Origin: Astragalus membranaceus
Lineage: Eukaryota > Streptophyta > Magnoliopsida > Fabales > Fabaceae
NCBI GenBank assembly: GCA_039519185.1
Contig: CM076847.1
Location: forward strand, 54,443,708 to 54,507,707
Length of the DNA: 64,000 nt
Direction of reading: 5' to 3'
Each line of letters begins with the position of its first letter. The first letter of the stretch is position 1. A model generated the notes under the pieces. The model made no database searches, was not told where the DNA came from, and saw nothing but the letters and a program-made list of their open reading frames with translations. This document shows positions 31,714 through 45,316 of this stretch, piece by piece. Made by a program: the position numbers and the translations under genes.

Positions 31714-32857
31714 CAAGCACGTCTAACACTTGGGACCTAGTTCCCGCCCCAACCAGCCTTGCCACGTCGATGCCGAACTTCTTGGGATCCTGGTAGGGAA
31801 TCGGATCCGCAAAATTGGTCAGGATCGCCAAGGACTCATGGTCTACGGGATTTAGCCTGCATAAGCTGACTGTGTACGCGTGAGGTCACCGATTGAAATG
31901 AGAGAGGGACCACCCGATGTGAAACTTAGTGGACACTAGGGATTCCCCATCCTCACCATACTTGCCGACATACCTCACGGCTTCCTCATTCACAGGCTCG
32001 ACGAAGAAGTACTTGCTTTTCCAATTCTTCAAAGAGTCGGAGTAGGGCATAAAAATTTTGAGGCCCCACCTAGCCCGGAAGCTCACGTGTTCCCATTGAT
32101 CCTTAGTCCCGTCCTCGTGCCTCCTGTTAATCTCGAAGAGGTATAAGAACAGATCGGAGGAGATAGGCCTCTCTAGGTGAATCTACATCAGCTCGAACGC
32201 CCGCAGAAAGGCCCATGCGTTGGGATGAAGCTGGGAGGGGGCGAGGTTCGAAATCCCCAATATCTCTTGCTGAAAAGCGGTGAAAGGGGGGGTGATCTTC
32301 AAGTCAAAGATCGTCACTCCATACATGATGAATTTCAAAGCTTTTGGCCAAACAGCTACGTGTTGACCCTCCACCATTCCTTCCACGTTCCATATCTGAT
32401 CTTTTTTCCTAGAGATCCGGTTGACAATGTGGCTCAAGTCGTCTCCGGCCCGGTAAACAGGCTGAACCTCCCTCAATGTTTGACACCCAAGAGTACTCCA
32501 GAGGAATGTTCAGAGGTAGCTCCAGGGGAACGTCGACCAGCCCAACCCCGGTACTGGGGTATTGCTCGGAATTACCCTCTTCATGAACGGGATCCCCATC
32601 GCTGTCAAGCCCATCTCAGTTATTATGGCTTTCAACAACCTCGGCCTCACTATCATCAGAGCTCCAGCTAGTACTCCCTTGCTCCTCGTTATTCGGCTCG
32701 GTGTCGGACTCCTCCGAGTCAAGAACCACTATCTCAGGGCGATCTCCTTCTGGCAGCTCATTACTGGGAACCTCGGGAGAACGGTCGTCCGCTTGGAAGC
32801 TGAACGGAGCAGAACCCAGGCCTTCCTGAACCTCGGGTCCAACCGACCCGGAGGCAC

Positions 32858-34280
32858 TGATAACTCATATTTGTATGAGTTTTTTATGCCCTTATTACGT
32901 TAATCAAAATTAGTTCTCAAGTAGTTTTAGTACTTTCATATGTGAATATGTCATTGAGAGTATAATTAGAGGTTAAGAATTAATTTCATAAATATTGGGC
33001 ATAATAGATGCCTTTGTGAATATTTTGATGTTTGCTTGAGCGCTGCAGCGGTGGGTGTTATGCAACTATAAGCGCTACAGCGCCTTGACGTAATTGGCCA
33101 ATTGGATATTTACGCAGCCACTTGCTGCATGATGAGTCATCATCCTTATCTTCTTCTTCTCAGCCTGACATTGAAGCATGCAAGTGGACTCACTAAAACA
33201 CTTGGCGTCTCCTAATTGATGTTTATGATAGTTGGTGGTGATTTCAATCATTGCCCTTTTGTAAAGCCACTTTATGAAATTGAAGATAACATCTAAGTAT
33301 TATCCTCTCCATAATATAGATATAGATAGACACTACTAGAATATAGAGTATTCGTAGAAAGAAGAGAGTAGAGAGATTGGGAGAAAAACCTAACTTGACA
33401 TTTTAGACTTCTTCCATTGTTACTCTACTTTTAAGCTTTAACCTTTAGTATAGTTTCATACATCACCTATGGTTTGCTCACAACAAAGCATCCTTCAACG
33501 TGTATGACTTGGGATTGTTGGAGGGCATCTTTTGTAACCATTCTTCTCTTGCTCACATACAGTAACATAATCTTTTTAGTTTATGTTGTTTTGACGAAGC
33601 TTGTCACGAGCTAAACTTTTGTGGTTGGATTGTTCTAATGTTTGTAATGAACCTTGAGTAGAGTTTATGTAATGTTATGACGTTTGCGTTTTATTTCTTG
33701 TGTCATAATGCTTTCAAACTTGTTTTGGGAATGATCAACTAAAATAAGTAGATTCATAGGTACAGACATGGTCTATGGATAAGAACTCAAGGAATAATAT
33801 GGATGAAAGGTTATTTAAAGACATTTAGATAGCTTGTACTTAACCCTAGACATAGGGGAGTAATAGTTCATAAGGTAAAAGCTGTAAGATCTTTATTATA
33901 CAGAGGTAAAACTTATTTAGAGCCTAGACATAGGAGTTTTGTAACATAACCCTGGCGACAGTGACTGAAAGGCACGCTGCCATACCGCTACAGCGCTTAA
34001 CGCTACAGCGTCTAAAGCTATAGCGATTTACTCTTGGGAATTTATATGACAAAGAACTATCCAACTCTCTTTATTACATCTTAAATTCACTACTGCTTTA
34101 ACAACAAACTTATCATGTTTATAACTTCACATTTGTTATTGTCACTTGACATGTTTCACTAAGTTGTTAAGATCCTTAAACTCTTAAATTAATTCCAATC
34201 CCTGTGGGAACGATCTCTATTTATCATTATATTACTTGTTGCGATTGTGTATACTTGCACAAACTACTTTTCGCACAACA
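32858..34280 (+). repeat. Athila-like 5' LTR
   Basis: From TGATAACTCA at 32858 to about CACAACA at 34280, just before the primer-binding site. The exact end is uncertain by a few bases because no second LTR is in the window. It holds copies of the CGCTACAGCG / CGCTGCAGCG motif at 33039-33051, 33071-33084 and 33984-34027. Confidence 0.8.
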
Positions 34281-34286
34281 AGTTTT

Positions 34287-34304
34287 TGGCGTCGTTGCCG
34301 GGGA
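34287..34304 (+). promoter_or_regulatory. Primer-binding site, Asp tRNA (Athila-like)
   Basis: TGGCGTCGTTGCCGGGGA corresponds to the Asp-tRNA complement used by Athila elements, with T for C at the sixth base. Confidence 0.85.
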
Positions 34305-34504
34305 TTGCATTTAATTTTTATTGTTTAAAGTTTTTAGCAAATTTTAGTGAAGATTGTACGCTGGTGTGTTGTTTCTTGATGTTACAGCGGTAGACGCTGC
34401 AGCGCATGCCCAGGTCCCAACCACCAGAGTTCGAGTATCCAGAGCCAGAAAGAAGATTTAGGAAACTGAGACAACTTTAGAGACTAAGACAGCTTAGACC
34501 CACA

Positions 34505-35146
34505 ATGTCTGAAAACAGTGGCAGAATAAACTCAGGCAGAGGTACCACACTGGGTAGAGGCAGATCTGATCCAGGAGGTAGAGGTAGAGGACATCAACCA
34601 CCCACTCCTACATTGCATAATGATGAAGACTAGTATAGGCAACAATTCATAAATCAAGGCCCTGCTGACATGGTAAATGACAGGGACAGACCTATGAGGG
34701 ACTATGCTGTGTTTGACCCACTAACCATGGAGACGAGCATAGCTAGGCCTACTCTTCAAATAGCTCAATTTGAATTCAAGCCCATGATGTTCCAGATGCT
34801 CCAAACAGTAGGTCAGTTTGGTGGTTCTCCCCAAGAGGACCCATATCTACACTTAAAACAATTTTTGGAGGTTTGCAGTAAGTTCATCATTCCAGGGGTA
34901 AGTGATGATGCATTTAGGCTAAAACTTTTTCCTTATTCCTTCAAGGATAGAGCAAAGGCCTGGTTAATTTCTCTAGAGCCTAACTCTATCCATACTTGGA
35001 ATGAAATGGCTTAGAAATTCTTAGCAAAATACTTTCCACCAAGTAAGAATGCAAGAATGAGGAATGAAGTTATTGCATTCAGACAAAAAGATTCTGAAAC
35101 ACTGTTTGAAGCCTGGGAGAGATGGAAGGAACTGTTAAGGAGATGT
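34505..35146 (+). pseudogene. Athila-like gag, N-terminal part (broken)
   Basis: From an ATG at 34505 an Arg/Gly-rich leader is followed by the Athila capsid region (KPMMFQMLQTVGQF, EDPYLHLKQF, RLKLFPYS, RAKAWL, KYFPPSKNA, EAWERWKELLRR). In-frame TAG codons at 34631-34633 and 35012-35014 break it. Element F interrupts it at 35146; the next codons resume at 42833. Confidence 0.85.
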
Positions 35147-37648
35147 TGTAACACCCCTTTTTCTACCCATTAATTTATTTACGTAAAATCAGAGTTTTCA
35201 AATTTTAAATACACCACAAGGGATGTCACACTTACTTCGTTAAACATCACGCGCCAAATTACTCACGCGCCAAATTACTCGCTTTTCGAAAACAGTCTTA
35301 GAATACTTACAAAACGTCATTTGTAAATTAAAATACAACCTCACAGCGGAAAATCCAACAAGTTTAATCATAATAGGCATTGCAACCAGGCAAGGCTTAC
35401 AATACTAAAATCCAACAACAACAACAATCATAAGTAACTTAAACAACGTCATTCCCCCCCTAGTGTTACATAATCAGAGCAGACGACCCGACTCAGCTAG
35501 TGAAGATACCTAAGCCTTCACTCGAGATCACCTGCACGTTACCGCATAGGGGTAACATTCAAACAGAAGGGGTGAGTTCATCTAACAATATAATAAAGCT
35601 TATGATGAGCACTATGCTAGAGTTATGACACTATATCAACCACATCACGACACATCAAGTCAGTCATCAATATTAATCACCACAACAAATCATCGCAATG
35701 CCAGCTATATAAACCACATCACAAACATCAATTCAATCACTACAAAATCTCATCACAATGTCATGTAAGTATATGAAGTGCAACCCACTCGCGGGCATAT
35801 GCATGAGGTACCTTTCACAAACGTCGCTTAGCCTTTTGGGCCTCATCGTCACTTAGACCTTTGGGCCTCAAACGTCACTGGGTTTATGCACATGGGATGC
35901 ATGAGACACTATGACATGCACCACGCACAAACACACACAATCACGGTCAACTATGTGACCCGTCACTTACCAGTTTGCCAAATAAGAGGCTCAGCACCTG
36001 TCAATTTATATTTACACATAACAACGTCGCTTTATTTCATCGTCGCTTATTATCATCGTCGCTAAGCCTTTTGGGCCTTATCGTCACTTAGCCTTTTGGG
36101 CCTCAACGTCACTTATTTTCATCGTCACTTATTCATAAACATCATCAATTCAAACAATAGCCACTGAGGGTGAAAACGTCATTTACTAGCCACCAAGGCC
36201 ATCATCGTCATTTACACATCATTATCAACAACATTGGCCACTAAGGGCAAAAAGGTCATTTAACTAGCCACTAAGGGCATCATCGTCATTTACACATCAT
36301 CATCAATAATATTGGCCACTAAGGGCAAAAACGTCATTTAACTAGCCACTAAGGGCATCATCGTCAAAATCATCACTTTTGACACTTGTACGCTAAAACC
36401 ACTGGTTATACGCAAAAAGGGACTTTTAAAGACACTAAAACGATTTTTCAATGTCACAGCAACGACCACCGGGAACAGCCACTTGGGGCGCCCAGCAACC
36501 TTCAGAAATAATAAGTTTTTATTTTTAAAAATGGAACACACAGATAGACAACTGAAAAGGCTTCACAACACTTTTTGAAACACTTAAAACGGACACCCGA
36601 GTCAAAAGATATAGCGAAAACAGTTTTCAATAAAAATCGGGAACATCCTGAAAATGGCGCCCTTGGCGCCCAGCAACACATCACACACGCACACTGGCGC
36701 CCTTGGCGCCCAGCGCCCAGCACACACGCAACACGCACACTGGCGCCCTTGGCGCCCAGCGCCCAGCACAACACGCGCACACAGGCGCAACACAGCACGG
36801 CGCGGGCAGCACTTTGGCGCCCTTGGCGCCCAGGAACAGGGCGCCCCTGCCACATAACACAAAAATGGCGCCCAATGCGCCCATGGACCAGAATTCTTAT
36901 TCAAAACACCCACACATCATGCCAAAACATCATCAAACATGACCAAACCATCATCAAACATACTGATCATCACCAATTGCATATGAACACCATTTGACAC
37001 ATCAAATCATCATCAAAACACGTTTAATCACCTTGAACATACACATTATCACATTTATCTCAAAATCATCATCAATCACAATTTCTCAACAACAAGTTAT
37101 CATATGCCTAGGGTTCATCAATAATTGCTAAAAATACATACAACGGCATACATAGGGCCTACCCCTACATAGTCCCCATCATAAAACCCTATTATAGAGA
37201 AGATGAGACCCACCCTTACCTTAGGTTATGACGAACACGACATCTCCTTATACGTAAGCTCCAAGGAACCCGCAACACGACCCCTCTCCTTTTCTCCTTG
37301 GGGTTTTTGCGCGCCTCTCCTCCTCCTCCTTTTCTCATGGGCGCCGCGCCCTCCTTCCTCTCCCTCTCTCTCCATTTCGCAAATTCCTTTCTTTTTCCCA
37401 AATGAGCCAAAACCTAATTTTTCACCTTAAATATGCGCCTAGGCTAGTGGGCTTGGATTGCGGGCTTTCCCCGCAGCTTAAGCCCAATTTAATTAAAACA
37501 CCACCTCCAATTACAATACCACTCCTCATTTTATTTAAAGCACCTTATAATTATTATAATAAATAATAAATAATTATATTATTATTTCTACCACCCAATT
37601 TCATTTAATTAATTAAATAAATTAATCCATTATTTTTGGGGTGTTACA
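35147..37648 (-). repeat. Element F 3' LTR
   Basis: TGTAACACCCC to GGGGTGTTACA in the plus direction. It includes inverted GCCC/GGCTA degenerate repeats (about 35820-36370), a GGCGCC-rich cluster (about 36655-36880) and a CT-rich stretch (about 37280-37385). The multiple-frame open stretches over the GGCGCC cluster are not genes. Confidence 0.92.
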
Positions 37649-37685
37649 ACTCTCCCCCACTTAAAGGAACTTCGTCCTCGAAATT
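37649..37685 (-). promoter_or_regulatory. Polypurine tract and pre-PPT hairpin (element F)
   Basis: In sense, TAAGTGGGGGAGAGT abuts the LTR. AATTTCG-AGGA-CGAAGTT (37685-37668) pairs as seven base pairs in RNA if one U-G wobble is counted. Confidence 0.82.
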
Positions 37686-40366
37686 TTTACCCGCCAAGGC
37701 TAACACTCTCCCACCAACGACTAAGCTATCTAGGCAACTAGTTCTATCTACCATGCTGATCACCATTTCTCTGATTACCGGCGGTAAGTGATTGGGCGGC
37801 CGTCCCTCCTACTTATTCAGCTAGGTAGCTTTGAGAAATAACAACCAGACACATCCTCTCCCTAAGGATCTCCGATAGGGATTTGAGCGTAATCACGTTG
37901 GTACCACGTGATCACCCCCTAAGCTCTATTAAAGTTCCTTCCCAATACGACATGCTAAGACTCCACTGCGCTACTCTGATAAACTAGCTCGCATTCTACC
38001 TCACTCATCTACCCTTAAGGATAACGAAATACATCAATCATCACAGCATCACAACGAAATTCACAGAGTGCATCACAGTTGTACAACAAGCCACATAATT
38101 TAACAACACGACAACAACATCAACAAACAACTTTGCCACTCAGGTGACATCAACAACGACAAACCATCAGCAAAGCAACATCATCAACAACAACAACGCA
38201 TGGGGCATAGTAGCGGCGTACTAATCAATAATGGCCATCGGCCCACAACAACAAATCAACAACAATATAACTTGGGCCATTCGGCGGTACCCAAGGCAAC
38301 ACATAAACATCGACATTATTAACGAGGCAACCACAAGCAACAACAAAGCAACAATGCGGAGACAACTCCGGGACCAACCCTCCCATGACAACAACTTGGA
38401 GACAAGACTCCGGGACTAACAATCCCATAATCAATAACACTTCAACAACTTCGGGCACCAAGGCGCCGACACTGCAACAACGACTTGGGGCACTAAGCCA
38501 CCGACAACACAATAACAACTTGGGGCTCTAAGCCACCGACAACACAACAACAATTTAATTCGACCGACACGCCTAAAAATCAACGACACCAGAAACAGTC
38601 AATTTTGCCTTGAAATTAGAATATTCAGTTAGGCCTCTGAATAAGCTTTCCGAAACATTTTAGTTTACTCAAATCGGACTCCTGGTTCAAAAGATATTGC
38701 AAAAACAGTTTTTCCGTTACAGTGACAGTACAAACTAAGCAACGCAGAAAGTTCCAGCACTCACACATAAATTTCGACAATTTATTTACCCTATCAAACG
38801 ACATCGGAATTTTGCAAACAACCCCTCTACGGAATACCTATGAAGTCTAGTTTCTGACTATATTTTTAGAATTTCAAAATGATGAGTCAAATAGCACAAT
38901 CTTCGTAAACAAGGCGGTAGGTCCAGAAAATGGGGCAGCGACTGTGTCCAAAGTTGTGACTCTTCTACAATGCCTAAAACAAACCCAAATAACACGAAAC
39001 TTCAGCCTAAACAGTAGAGAATTTTGTCTAGTTTTCAAAGAAATTGGATTCATTCGAAAAGGAGTTCATTTGAAAACACCACAATCAAAACACTGACTCT
39101 ATGTCCAGACGGTCCCCAGAATTTTATCCTAACTTGCGAAGCCCATAACTGGAGCTATACTACTCCAAACGCGACAAAACCAAAACCAAAATGACAAGAA
39201 TTAAGTCTAGTTTCTAAAATTGTAAGTTATATGATTTATCAACCAGTAAAACAGTCCCAGTTTAGCCGAAAGCCAAACCTACTCAGAAAGTGCCTACACA
39301 GTGAGCTTAGCAACAAATTAAGCATCCAAGCAGCCACAAATTCAGCCATCAAGCATAGTTTAAACTTCCCAATAATCATATACCAACCAATTAAAATACA
39401 TCAATCACTTCAACACACTCGCTATGTAAATTACAAACAATACATATTCCATATAAATCAAACAATACATAGAGCACGCCAAATTTCTTAACCAATTTAG
39501 ACATCATAGAGCACACAAGGTTTCATACATACTAATACATTTTTGCTCCCAAAGAAACCCAATACTAGTTTCAAAATCGTCATCAAATCGTTTTTGACAA
39601 GGTTTTTAAAATCGACACAGCAACAAATCATTACTCTGTTTCAAATAAAACCAACTAAAAAAAATCATTTTCCAATCCAACAAAAAAACTTCACCTCTAT
39701 ACTTCCTCATTTAAAATCCTAAGTCAAAAAAATAATTTTATTTCCTTTGATCTCCACCACTTCAACACCCACGTTCATTCATTAAAATAGATTTTATTAC
39801 TAATTTTAGTATCCAACCGTAAAATCGTCCATTAGACATTTCGAAAACAATTTCAGAAATCATTTTACTTTTCAGATCACAAAACTACATAGCACAAGGC
39901 ATTAGTATTACTCAAGTAAAACGGTTTTCAGAAACAGCAACAATTCTCGAAAACAGTTTTTAAAAACAGCAACAATTTTCGGAAATAGCTTTTTGCAACC
40001 AACAGCAATTAAACCGCAACAGCACAGTAATTTCAGCAACAATGATTAAACAGTAGCAGCAACTTGGTTTAAATTAAAACAACAACGGCACCTAATTAGC
40101 ACGATAAAATAGCACAGTAATCAGTTTTCAGCGACACAGCAAGCAGCAAGAAACAAACGGCAACATCAATAGTAGTTTCAATAACAACAGTACACAATAC
40201 CAGTAGGGGCATCTCCCCCACTAGTTCACTTACCATTAGCAGCTTCCGTTTACCTGTACCTGCAGGAACATCACTACAACACAAACCAATGGTCAAGACT
40301 AAAAGACAACAGTTGGTCGTTAACCGACACAACGACTCTACGACTTGGCCGGACGGACCAACCATT

Positions 40367-40378
40367 GCTCTGATACCA
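40367..40378 (-). promoter_or_regulatory. Primer-binding site, initiator-Met tRNA (element F)
   Basis: Plus strand GCTCTGATACCA, four bases from the 5' LTR at 40383. Confidence 0.92.
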
Positions 40379-40382
40379 CTAA

Positions 40383-42827
40383 TGTAACACCCCTTTTTCT
40401 ACCCATTAAATTATTTGCTTAAAATCAGAGTTTTCAAATTTTAAATACACCACAAGGGATGTCACACTTACTTCGTTAAACATCACGCGCCAAATTACTC
40501 ACGCGCCAAATTACTCGCTTTTCGAAAACAGTCTTAGAATACTTACAAAACGTCATTTGTAAATTAAAATACAACCTCACAGCGGAAAATCCAACAAGTT
40601 TAATCATAATAGGCATTGCAACCAGGCAAGGCTTACAATACTAAAATCCAACAACAACAACAATCATAAGTAACTTAAACAACGTCATTCCCCCCCTAGT
40701 GTTACATAATCAGAGCAGACGACCCGACTCAGCTAGTGAAGATACCTAAGCCTTCACTCGAGATCACCTGCACGTTACCGCATAGGGGTAACATTCAAAC
40801 AGAAGGGGTGAGTTCATCTAACAATATAATAAAGCTTATGATGAGCACTATGCTAGAGTTATGACACTATATCAACCACATCACGACACATCAAGTCAGT
40901 CATCAATATTAATCACCACAACAAATCATCGCAATGCCAGCTATATAAACCACATCACAAACATCAATTCAATCACTACAAAAGCTCATCACAATGTCAT
41001 GTAAGTATATGAAGTGCAACCCACTCGCGGGCATATGCATGAGGTACCTTTCACAAACGTCGCTTAGCCTTTTGGGCCTCATCGTCACTTAGCCCTTTGG
41101 GCCTCAAACGTCACTGGGTTTATGCACATGGGATGCATGAGACACTATGACATGCACCACGCACAAACACACACAATCACGGTCAACTATGTGACCCGTC
41201 ACTTACCAGTTTGCCAAATAAGAGGCTCAGCACCTGTCAATTTATATCTACACATAACAACGTCGCTTTATTTCATCGTCGCTTATTATCATCGTCGCTT
41301 AGCCTTTTGGGCCTTATCGTCACTTAGCCTTTTGGGCCTCAACGTCACTTATTTTCATCGTCACTTATTCATAAACATCATCAATTCAAACAATAGCCAC
41401 TGAGGGCGAAAACGTCATTTACTAGCCACCAAGGGCATCATCGTCATTTACACATCATTATCAACAACATTGGCCACTAAGGGCAAAAAGGTCATTTAAC
41501 TATCCACTAAGGGCATCATCGTCAAAATCATCACTTTTGACACTTGTACGCTAAAACCACTGGTTATACGCAAAAAGGGACTTTTAAAGACACTAAAACG
41601 ATTTTTCAATGTCACAGCAACGACCACCGGGAACAGCCACTTGGGGCGCCCAGCAACCTTCAGAAATAATAAGTTTTTATTTTTAAAAATGGAACACACA
41701 GATAGACAACTGAAAAGGCTTCACAACACTTTTTGAAACACTTAAAACGGACACCCGAGTCAAAAGATATAGCGAAAACAGTTTTCAATAAAAATCGGGA
41801 ACATCCTGAAAATGGCGCCCTTGGCGCCCAGCAACACATCACACACGCACACTGGCGCCCTTGGCGCCCAGCGCCTGGCGCCTGGCGCCCAGCGCCCAGC
41901 ACACACGCAACACGCACACTGGCGCCCTTGGCGCCCAGCGCCCAGCACAACACGCGCACACAGGCGCAACACAGCACGGCGCGGGCAGCACTTTGGCGCC
42001 CTTGGCGCCCAGGAACAGGGCGCCCCTGCCACAGAACACAAAAATGGCGCCCAATGCGCCCATGGACAAGAATTCTTATTCAAAACACCCACACATCATG
42101 CCAAAACATCATCAAACATGACCAAACCATCATCAAACATACTGATCATCACCAATTGCATATGAACACCATTTGACACATCAAATCATCATCAAAACAC
42201 GTTTAATCACCTTGAACATACACATTATCACATTTATCTCAAAATCATCATCAATCACAATTTCTCAACAACAAGTTATCATATGCCTAGGGTTCATCAA
42301 TAATTGCTAAAAATACATACAACGACATACATAGGGCCTACCCCTACATAGTCCCCATCATAAAACCCTATTATAGAGAAGATGAGACCCACCCTTACCT
42401 GAGGTTATGACGAACATGACATCTCCTTATACGTAAGCTCCAAGGAACCCGCAACACGACCCCTCTCCTTTTCTCCTTGGGGTTTTTGCGCGCCTCTCCT
42501 CCTCCTCCTTTTCTCATGGGCGCCGCGCCCTCCTTCCTCTCCCTCTCTCTCCATTTCGCAAATTCCTTTCTTTTTCCCAAATGAGCCAAAACCTAATTTT
42601 TCACCTTAAATATGCGCCTAGGCTAGTGGGCTTGGATTGCGGGCTTTCCCCGCAGCTTAAGCCCAATTTAATTAAAACACCACCTCCAATTACAATACCA
42701 CTCCTCATTTTATTTAAAGCACCTTATAATTATTATAATAAATAATAAATAATTATATTATTATTTCTACCACCCAATTTCATTTAATTAATTAAATAAA
42801 TTAATCCATTATTTTTGGGGTGTTACA
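40383..42827 (-). repeat. Element F 5' LTR
   Basis: Copy of 35147-37648. It contains the GTTACC/GGTAAC hairpin (40774-40792) next to CAG|GT in sense (40767/40768), a GGCGCC cluster (about 41812-42060) and a donor-like GTAAGGG (sense, 42398). Confidence 0.92.
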
Positions 42828-42832
42828 GATGT

Positions 42833-43964
42833 CCTCATCATGGCATACCAGTAATAATCCAAATGGAAACCTTCTACAATGGGTTGGATCCTCATACCAG
42901 ACTAATGCTAGATGCTTCTTCTGGGGGTGTACTACTGAAAACCTCTTATAATGAAGCCTGTGAGTTAATAGATGACATTGCTACAAATAACTACCAATGG
43001 CCCACTGAAAGGTTAGCTCTGCAAAAGAAGGTGGCTGGAGTGCATGGGATAAGTGAAGTTTCTGCTCTGTCTGCCCAGGTTGCCTCTCTCACAAACATGA
43101 ATAAAATCCATGAGCACTTCAAAGGCTGTAGCGGTTACCGATACAGCGCCAGTTGAACCAGTTGTAGCAGCCATTGAGCAAGCCTCTCCAGGCTCAACAA
43201 GATGTGTATACTGTGGAGGTGAGCATCATTATGAAGAATGTCCAGGTAATCCTGTCTTTGTAAATTTTGTGGGTTTTAACAAAAACAATAACCCCTACTC
43301 AAATACTTATAATCCTGGTTGGAAGAATCACCCCAACTTCAGATGGGGAGCCAACACTGCTATAGCACCAATTTATAGTGCTCTAGCTAATCCACCAGGA
43401 TTTCCTACTCAAAACTATCAAAGGCAGAATGCTCCTGTTATTGATAACTCCATGGAAGGCTTGTTAAAAGGCTTCATGAGCGACTGTAAGACAACTCTGA
43501 AAACTCATGAAGCTTCCATTAAAAACCTGGAGATACAAATGGGGCAAATAGCTAATATTCTTACCCAAAGAGCAAGTGGAGCATTGCCATCCACTACTGA
43601 AGCTTCAACTTCTAATACTCAAGTGAAGGAGCATGTCAAAGCTATATCTCTAAGGAGTGGGAAAGATTTGCAAGGATCATCACTTGTTTCAGGTGATGAA
43701 AAAAATACAAAATCTGATAAAGAAAAAAATCCTGCACCAGACGCTACAGCGCCTGTTGCTGCACAGATACCACCACCCAAAATTATTCCAGCATATCCTC
43801 AGAGGCTTAGGAAGGCTCAGGAAGATAAATAGTTCAACAAATTCCTGGAAGTCCTTAAACAACTGCACATTAATATACCTTTGGTGGAGGCCCTCCAACA
43901 AATGCCAAGCTATGCTAAGTTTATGAAGGATGTGCTCACCAAAAGGAGAAGACTTGGGGAATTT
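42833..43964 (+). pseudogene. Athila-like gag, C-terminal part (broken)
   Basis: Resumes gag after element F (PHHGIP, ETFYNGLDPHTR, ASSGG, TYNEA-type region). A frameshift lies near 43110-43150. The Gag zinc knuckle CVYCGGEHHYEECP is at about 43203-43244. The region after it is Pro/Asn-rich, then a coiled segment with IGQIA-like pattern (near 43540). Stops: TAG at 43830-43832 and TAA at 43965-43967. Copies of the CGCTACAGCG-type motif sit in linkers at 43125-43150 and 43739-43753. Confidence 0.8.
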
Positions 43965-43967
43965 TAA

Positions 43968-44754
43968 ACTGTAGCAATGACAGGGGAGTGCAGCATGATC
44001 ATGCAGAATAAACTTCCATTGAAATCAAAGGACCCTGGCAGCTTTACTATACCTTGTTCCATTGGAAATTTCTACTCCGGCCGTGCCTTAAGTGACTTGA
44101 GTGCTAGCATAAATCTAATGCCAAAGTCCATATACACACAGTTGGGAGTAGGAACTGCCAGTTACTCTGCAAGTAGCTGACAGAACCCTTGCTTATCCAG
44201 AGGGAATACTAGAAGATGTTCTAATCAAGGTAGATAAATTTGTATTCCCTGTGGACTTTGTAATTCTGGATTTTGAAGCAGACAAGGAAGTGCCGATATT
44301 ATTGGGAAGGCCATTCCTAGCAACTGGAAGAACACTGATAGATGTGCAAAGAGGAGAATTGACCATGAGAGTCAATGACCAAGAAGTCAGATTTAATGTC
44401 CTTAATGCCATGAAGTTTCCAGACCCCAATACAGAAGAGTGCTCATTTGTGACTGCTCTTGACCATGTTGTTCAGAATCATTTTCAGGAAAGCACTGATC
44501 ATCTGGAGCAGTTACTGAACAACAATGCAAATTCAGAATCTGACACAGAAACTGCAGAAGAAGTGAAGGAAGTTTGGGCTAAGAAGTTTGAATCTCTTGA
44601 ACAAGAACACTCTGACATAAAAGAGAATCTGCCTTCCATTGAACAACCACCTACCTTAGAGCTGAAGGAGTTGCCTACCCATCTCAAGTATGCATATCGG
44701 GGAGAAAATAACACTTTACCAGTAATAATAGCTTCTGATCTCTCAGACGAGTAG
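43968..44754 (+). pseudogene. Athila-like protease region (broken)
   Basis: CSMIMQNKLP, DPGSFTIPCSIGN and ALSDLSASINLMP mark the Athila protease; the active-site triplet Asp-Leu-Gly is Asp-Leu-Ser here. A frameshift near 44150-44160 precedes VDKFVFPVDFVILDF and PILLGRPFLATGRTLIDV. An acidic linker runs to the stop TAG at 44752-44754. Confidence 0.82.
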
Positions 44755-45316
44755 GAACAGGATCTGATTGGTACACTACAAAGACACAAAAGAGCAATTG
44801 GGTGGCAGATGTCTGATATTAAGGGAATAAGCCCCACCATCTGTATGCACATGATTGTGTTGGAAGAAGACTCCAAGAACTGCATTGAAGGGCAGAGGAG
44901 GCTGAACCCTATCATGAAAGAGGTAGTGAAGAAGAGATCATCAAATGGTTGGATGCAGGCATTGTTTATCCTATCTCAGATTGTGCATGGGTTAGTCATG
45001 TGCAGTGTGTTCCAAAGAAGGGAGGGGTAACAGTAATTACAAATGAAATGAATGAACTTTTGCCAACCAGGAAGGTAACAGGATGGAGGATCTGTATGGA
45101 TTACAGGAGGTTGAACAAAGCTACAAGGAAAGATCATTTCCCATTGCCTTTCATTGACCAAATGCTGGATAGGCTTTCAGGTAAAGAATTTTATTGCTTT
45201 CTAGATGGTTAAACTGGTTATAATCAAATAGCAATAATTCCTGAAGACTAGCAAAAGACTACATTCACATGTCCATATGGCACCTTTGCATTTAGAAGGA
45301 TGTCATTTGGACTGTG
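44755..45316 (+). pseudogene. Athila-like reverse transcriptase, N-terminal part (broken)
   Basis: LQRHKRAIGWQMSDIKGISP, then a frameshift near 44920-44950, then WVSHVQCVPKKGG, WRICMDYRRLNKATRKDHFPLPF, and after stops at 45210-45212 and 45249-45251 the TFTCPYGTFAFRRM motif. The gag-only array splits the RT at the conserved FGL|CNAP point. Confidence 0.85.

Larger units (their letters stand above)
30766..32857 (-). pseudogene. Broken gypsy-type coiled-coil (gag-like) gene with introns, 5' and central part
   Basis: Reading leftward: an acidic N-terminal stretch (about 32856-32600), a conserved region including HPNAWAFLRAF (near 32200), WKSKYFFVEP (near 32020) and LNPVDHESLA (near 31850), a basic linker (31615-31280), then a long coiled coil (31078-30766). 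This layout resembles plant proteins labelled 'putative gypsy type transposon' (Transposase_28-like). Two consensus introns fit: 31621-31713 and 31079-31155, each GT...AG in sense; the second restores the frame into the coiled coil. In-frame stops occur at 32183-32185 (TAG), 31886-31888 (TGA) and 31277-31279 (TAG), and a frame change lies near 32480. The 3' end is at 7431-7822. The 5' end is cut by the Athila-like LTR at 32858. No enzyme motif is visible. Confidence 0.65.
37649..40382 (-). other. Element F non-coding interior
   Basis: No gag or pol frame on either strand. Related along most of its length to the interiors of A and D read in reverse, including the module with TCAAATCGGACTCCTGG (near 38670) and the acceptor/donor pair near the primer-binding site. 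Bases 39840-40200 carry many repeats of AACAGCAACA. Confidence 0.8.
35147..42827 (-). mobile_element. Element F: non-autonomous LARD-like LTR element, minus orientation
   Basis: Flanked by GATGT (35142-35146 and 42828-42832). LTRs 35147-37648 (2502 bp) and 40383-42827 (2445 bp) surround a 2.73-kb non-coding interior. The LTRs differ by an extra tandem unit at about 36281-36345 in the left copy and extra GGCGCC units at about 41872-41892 in the right copy. It is the same family as A and D, in inverted orientation. Confidence 0.93.

Noticed and set aside
39231..39491. 86-residue frame in the interior of element F
   Set aside because: Not conserved as a frame in the related interiors of A and D; no recognisable domain.
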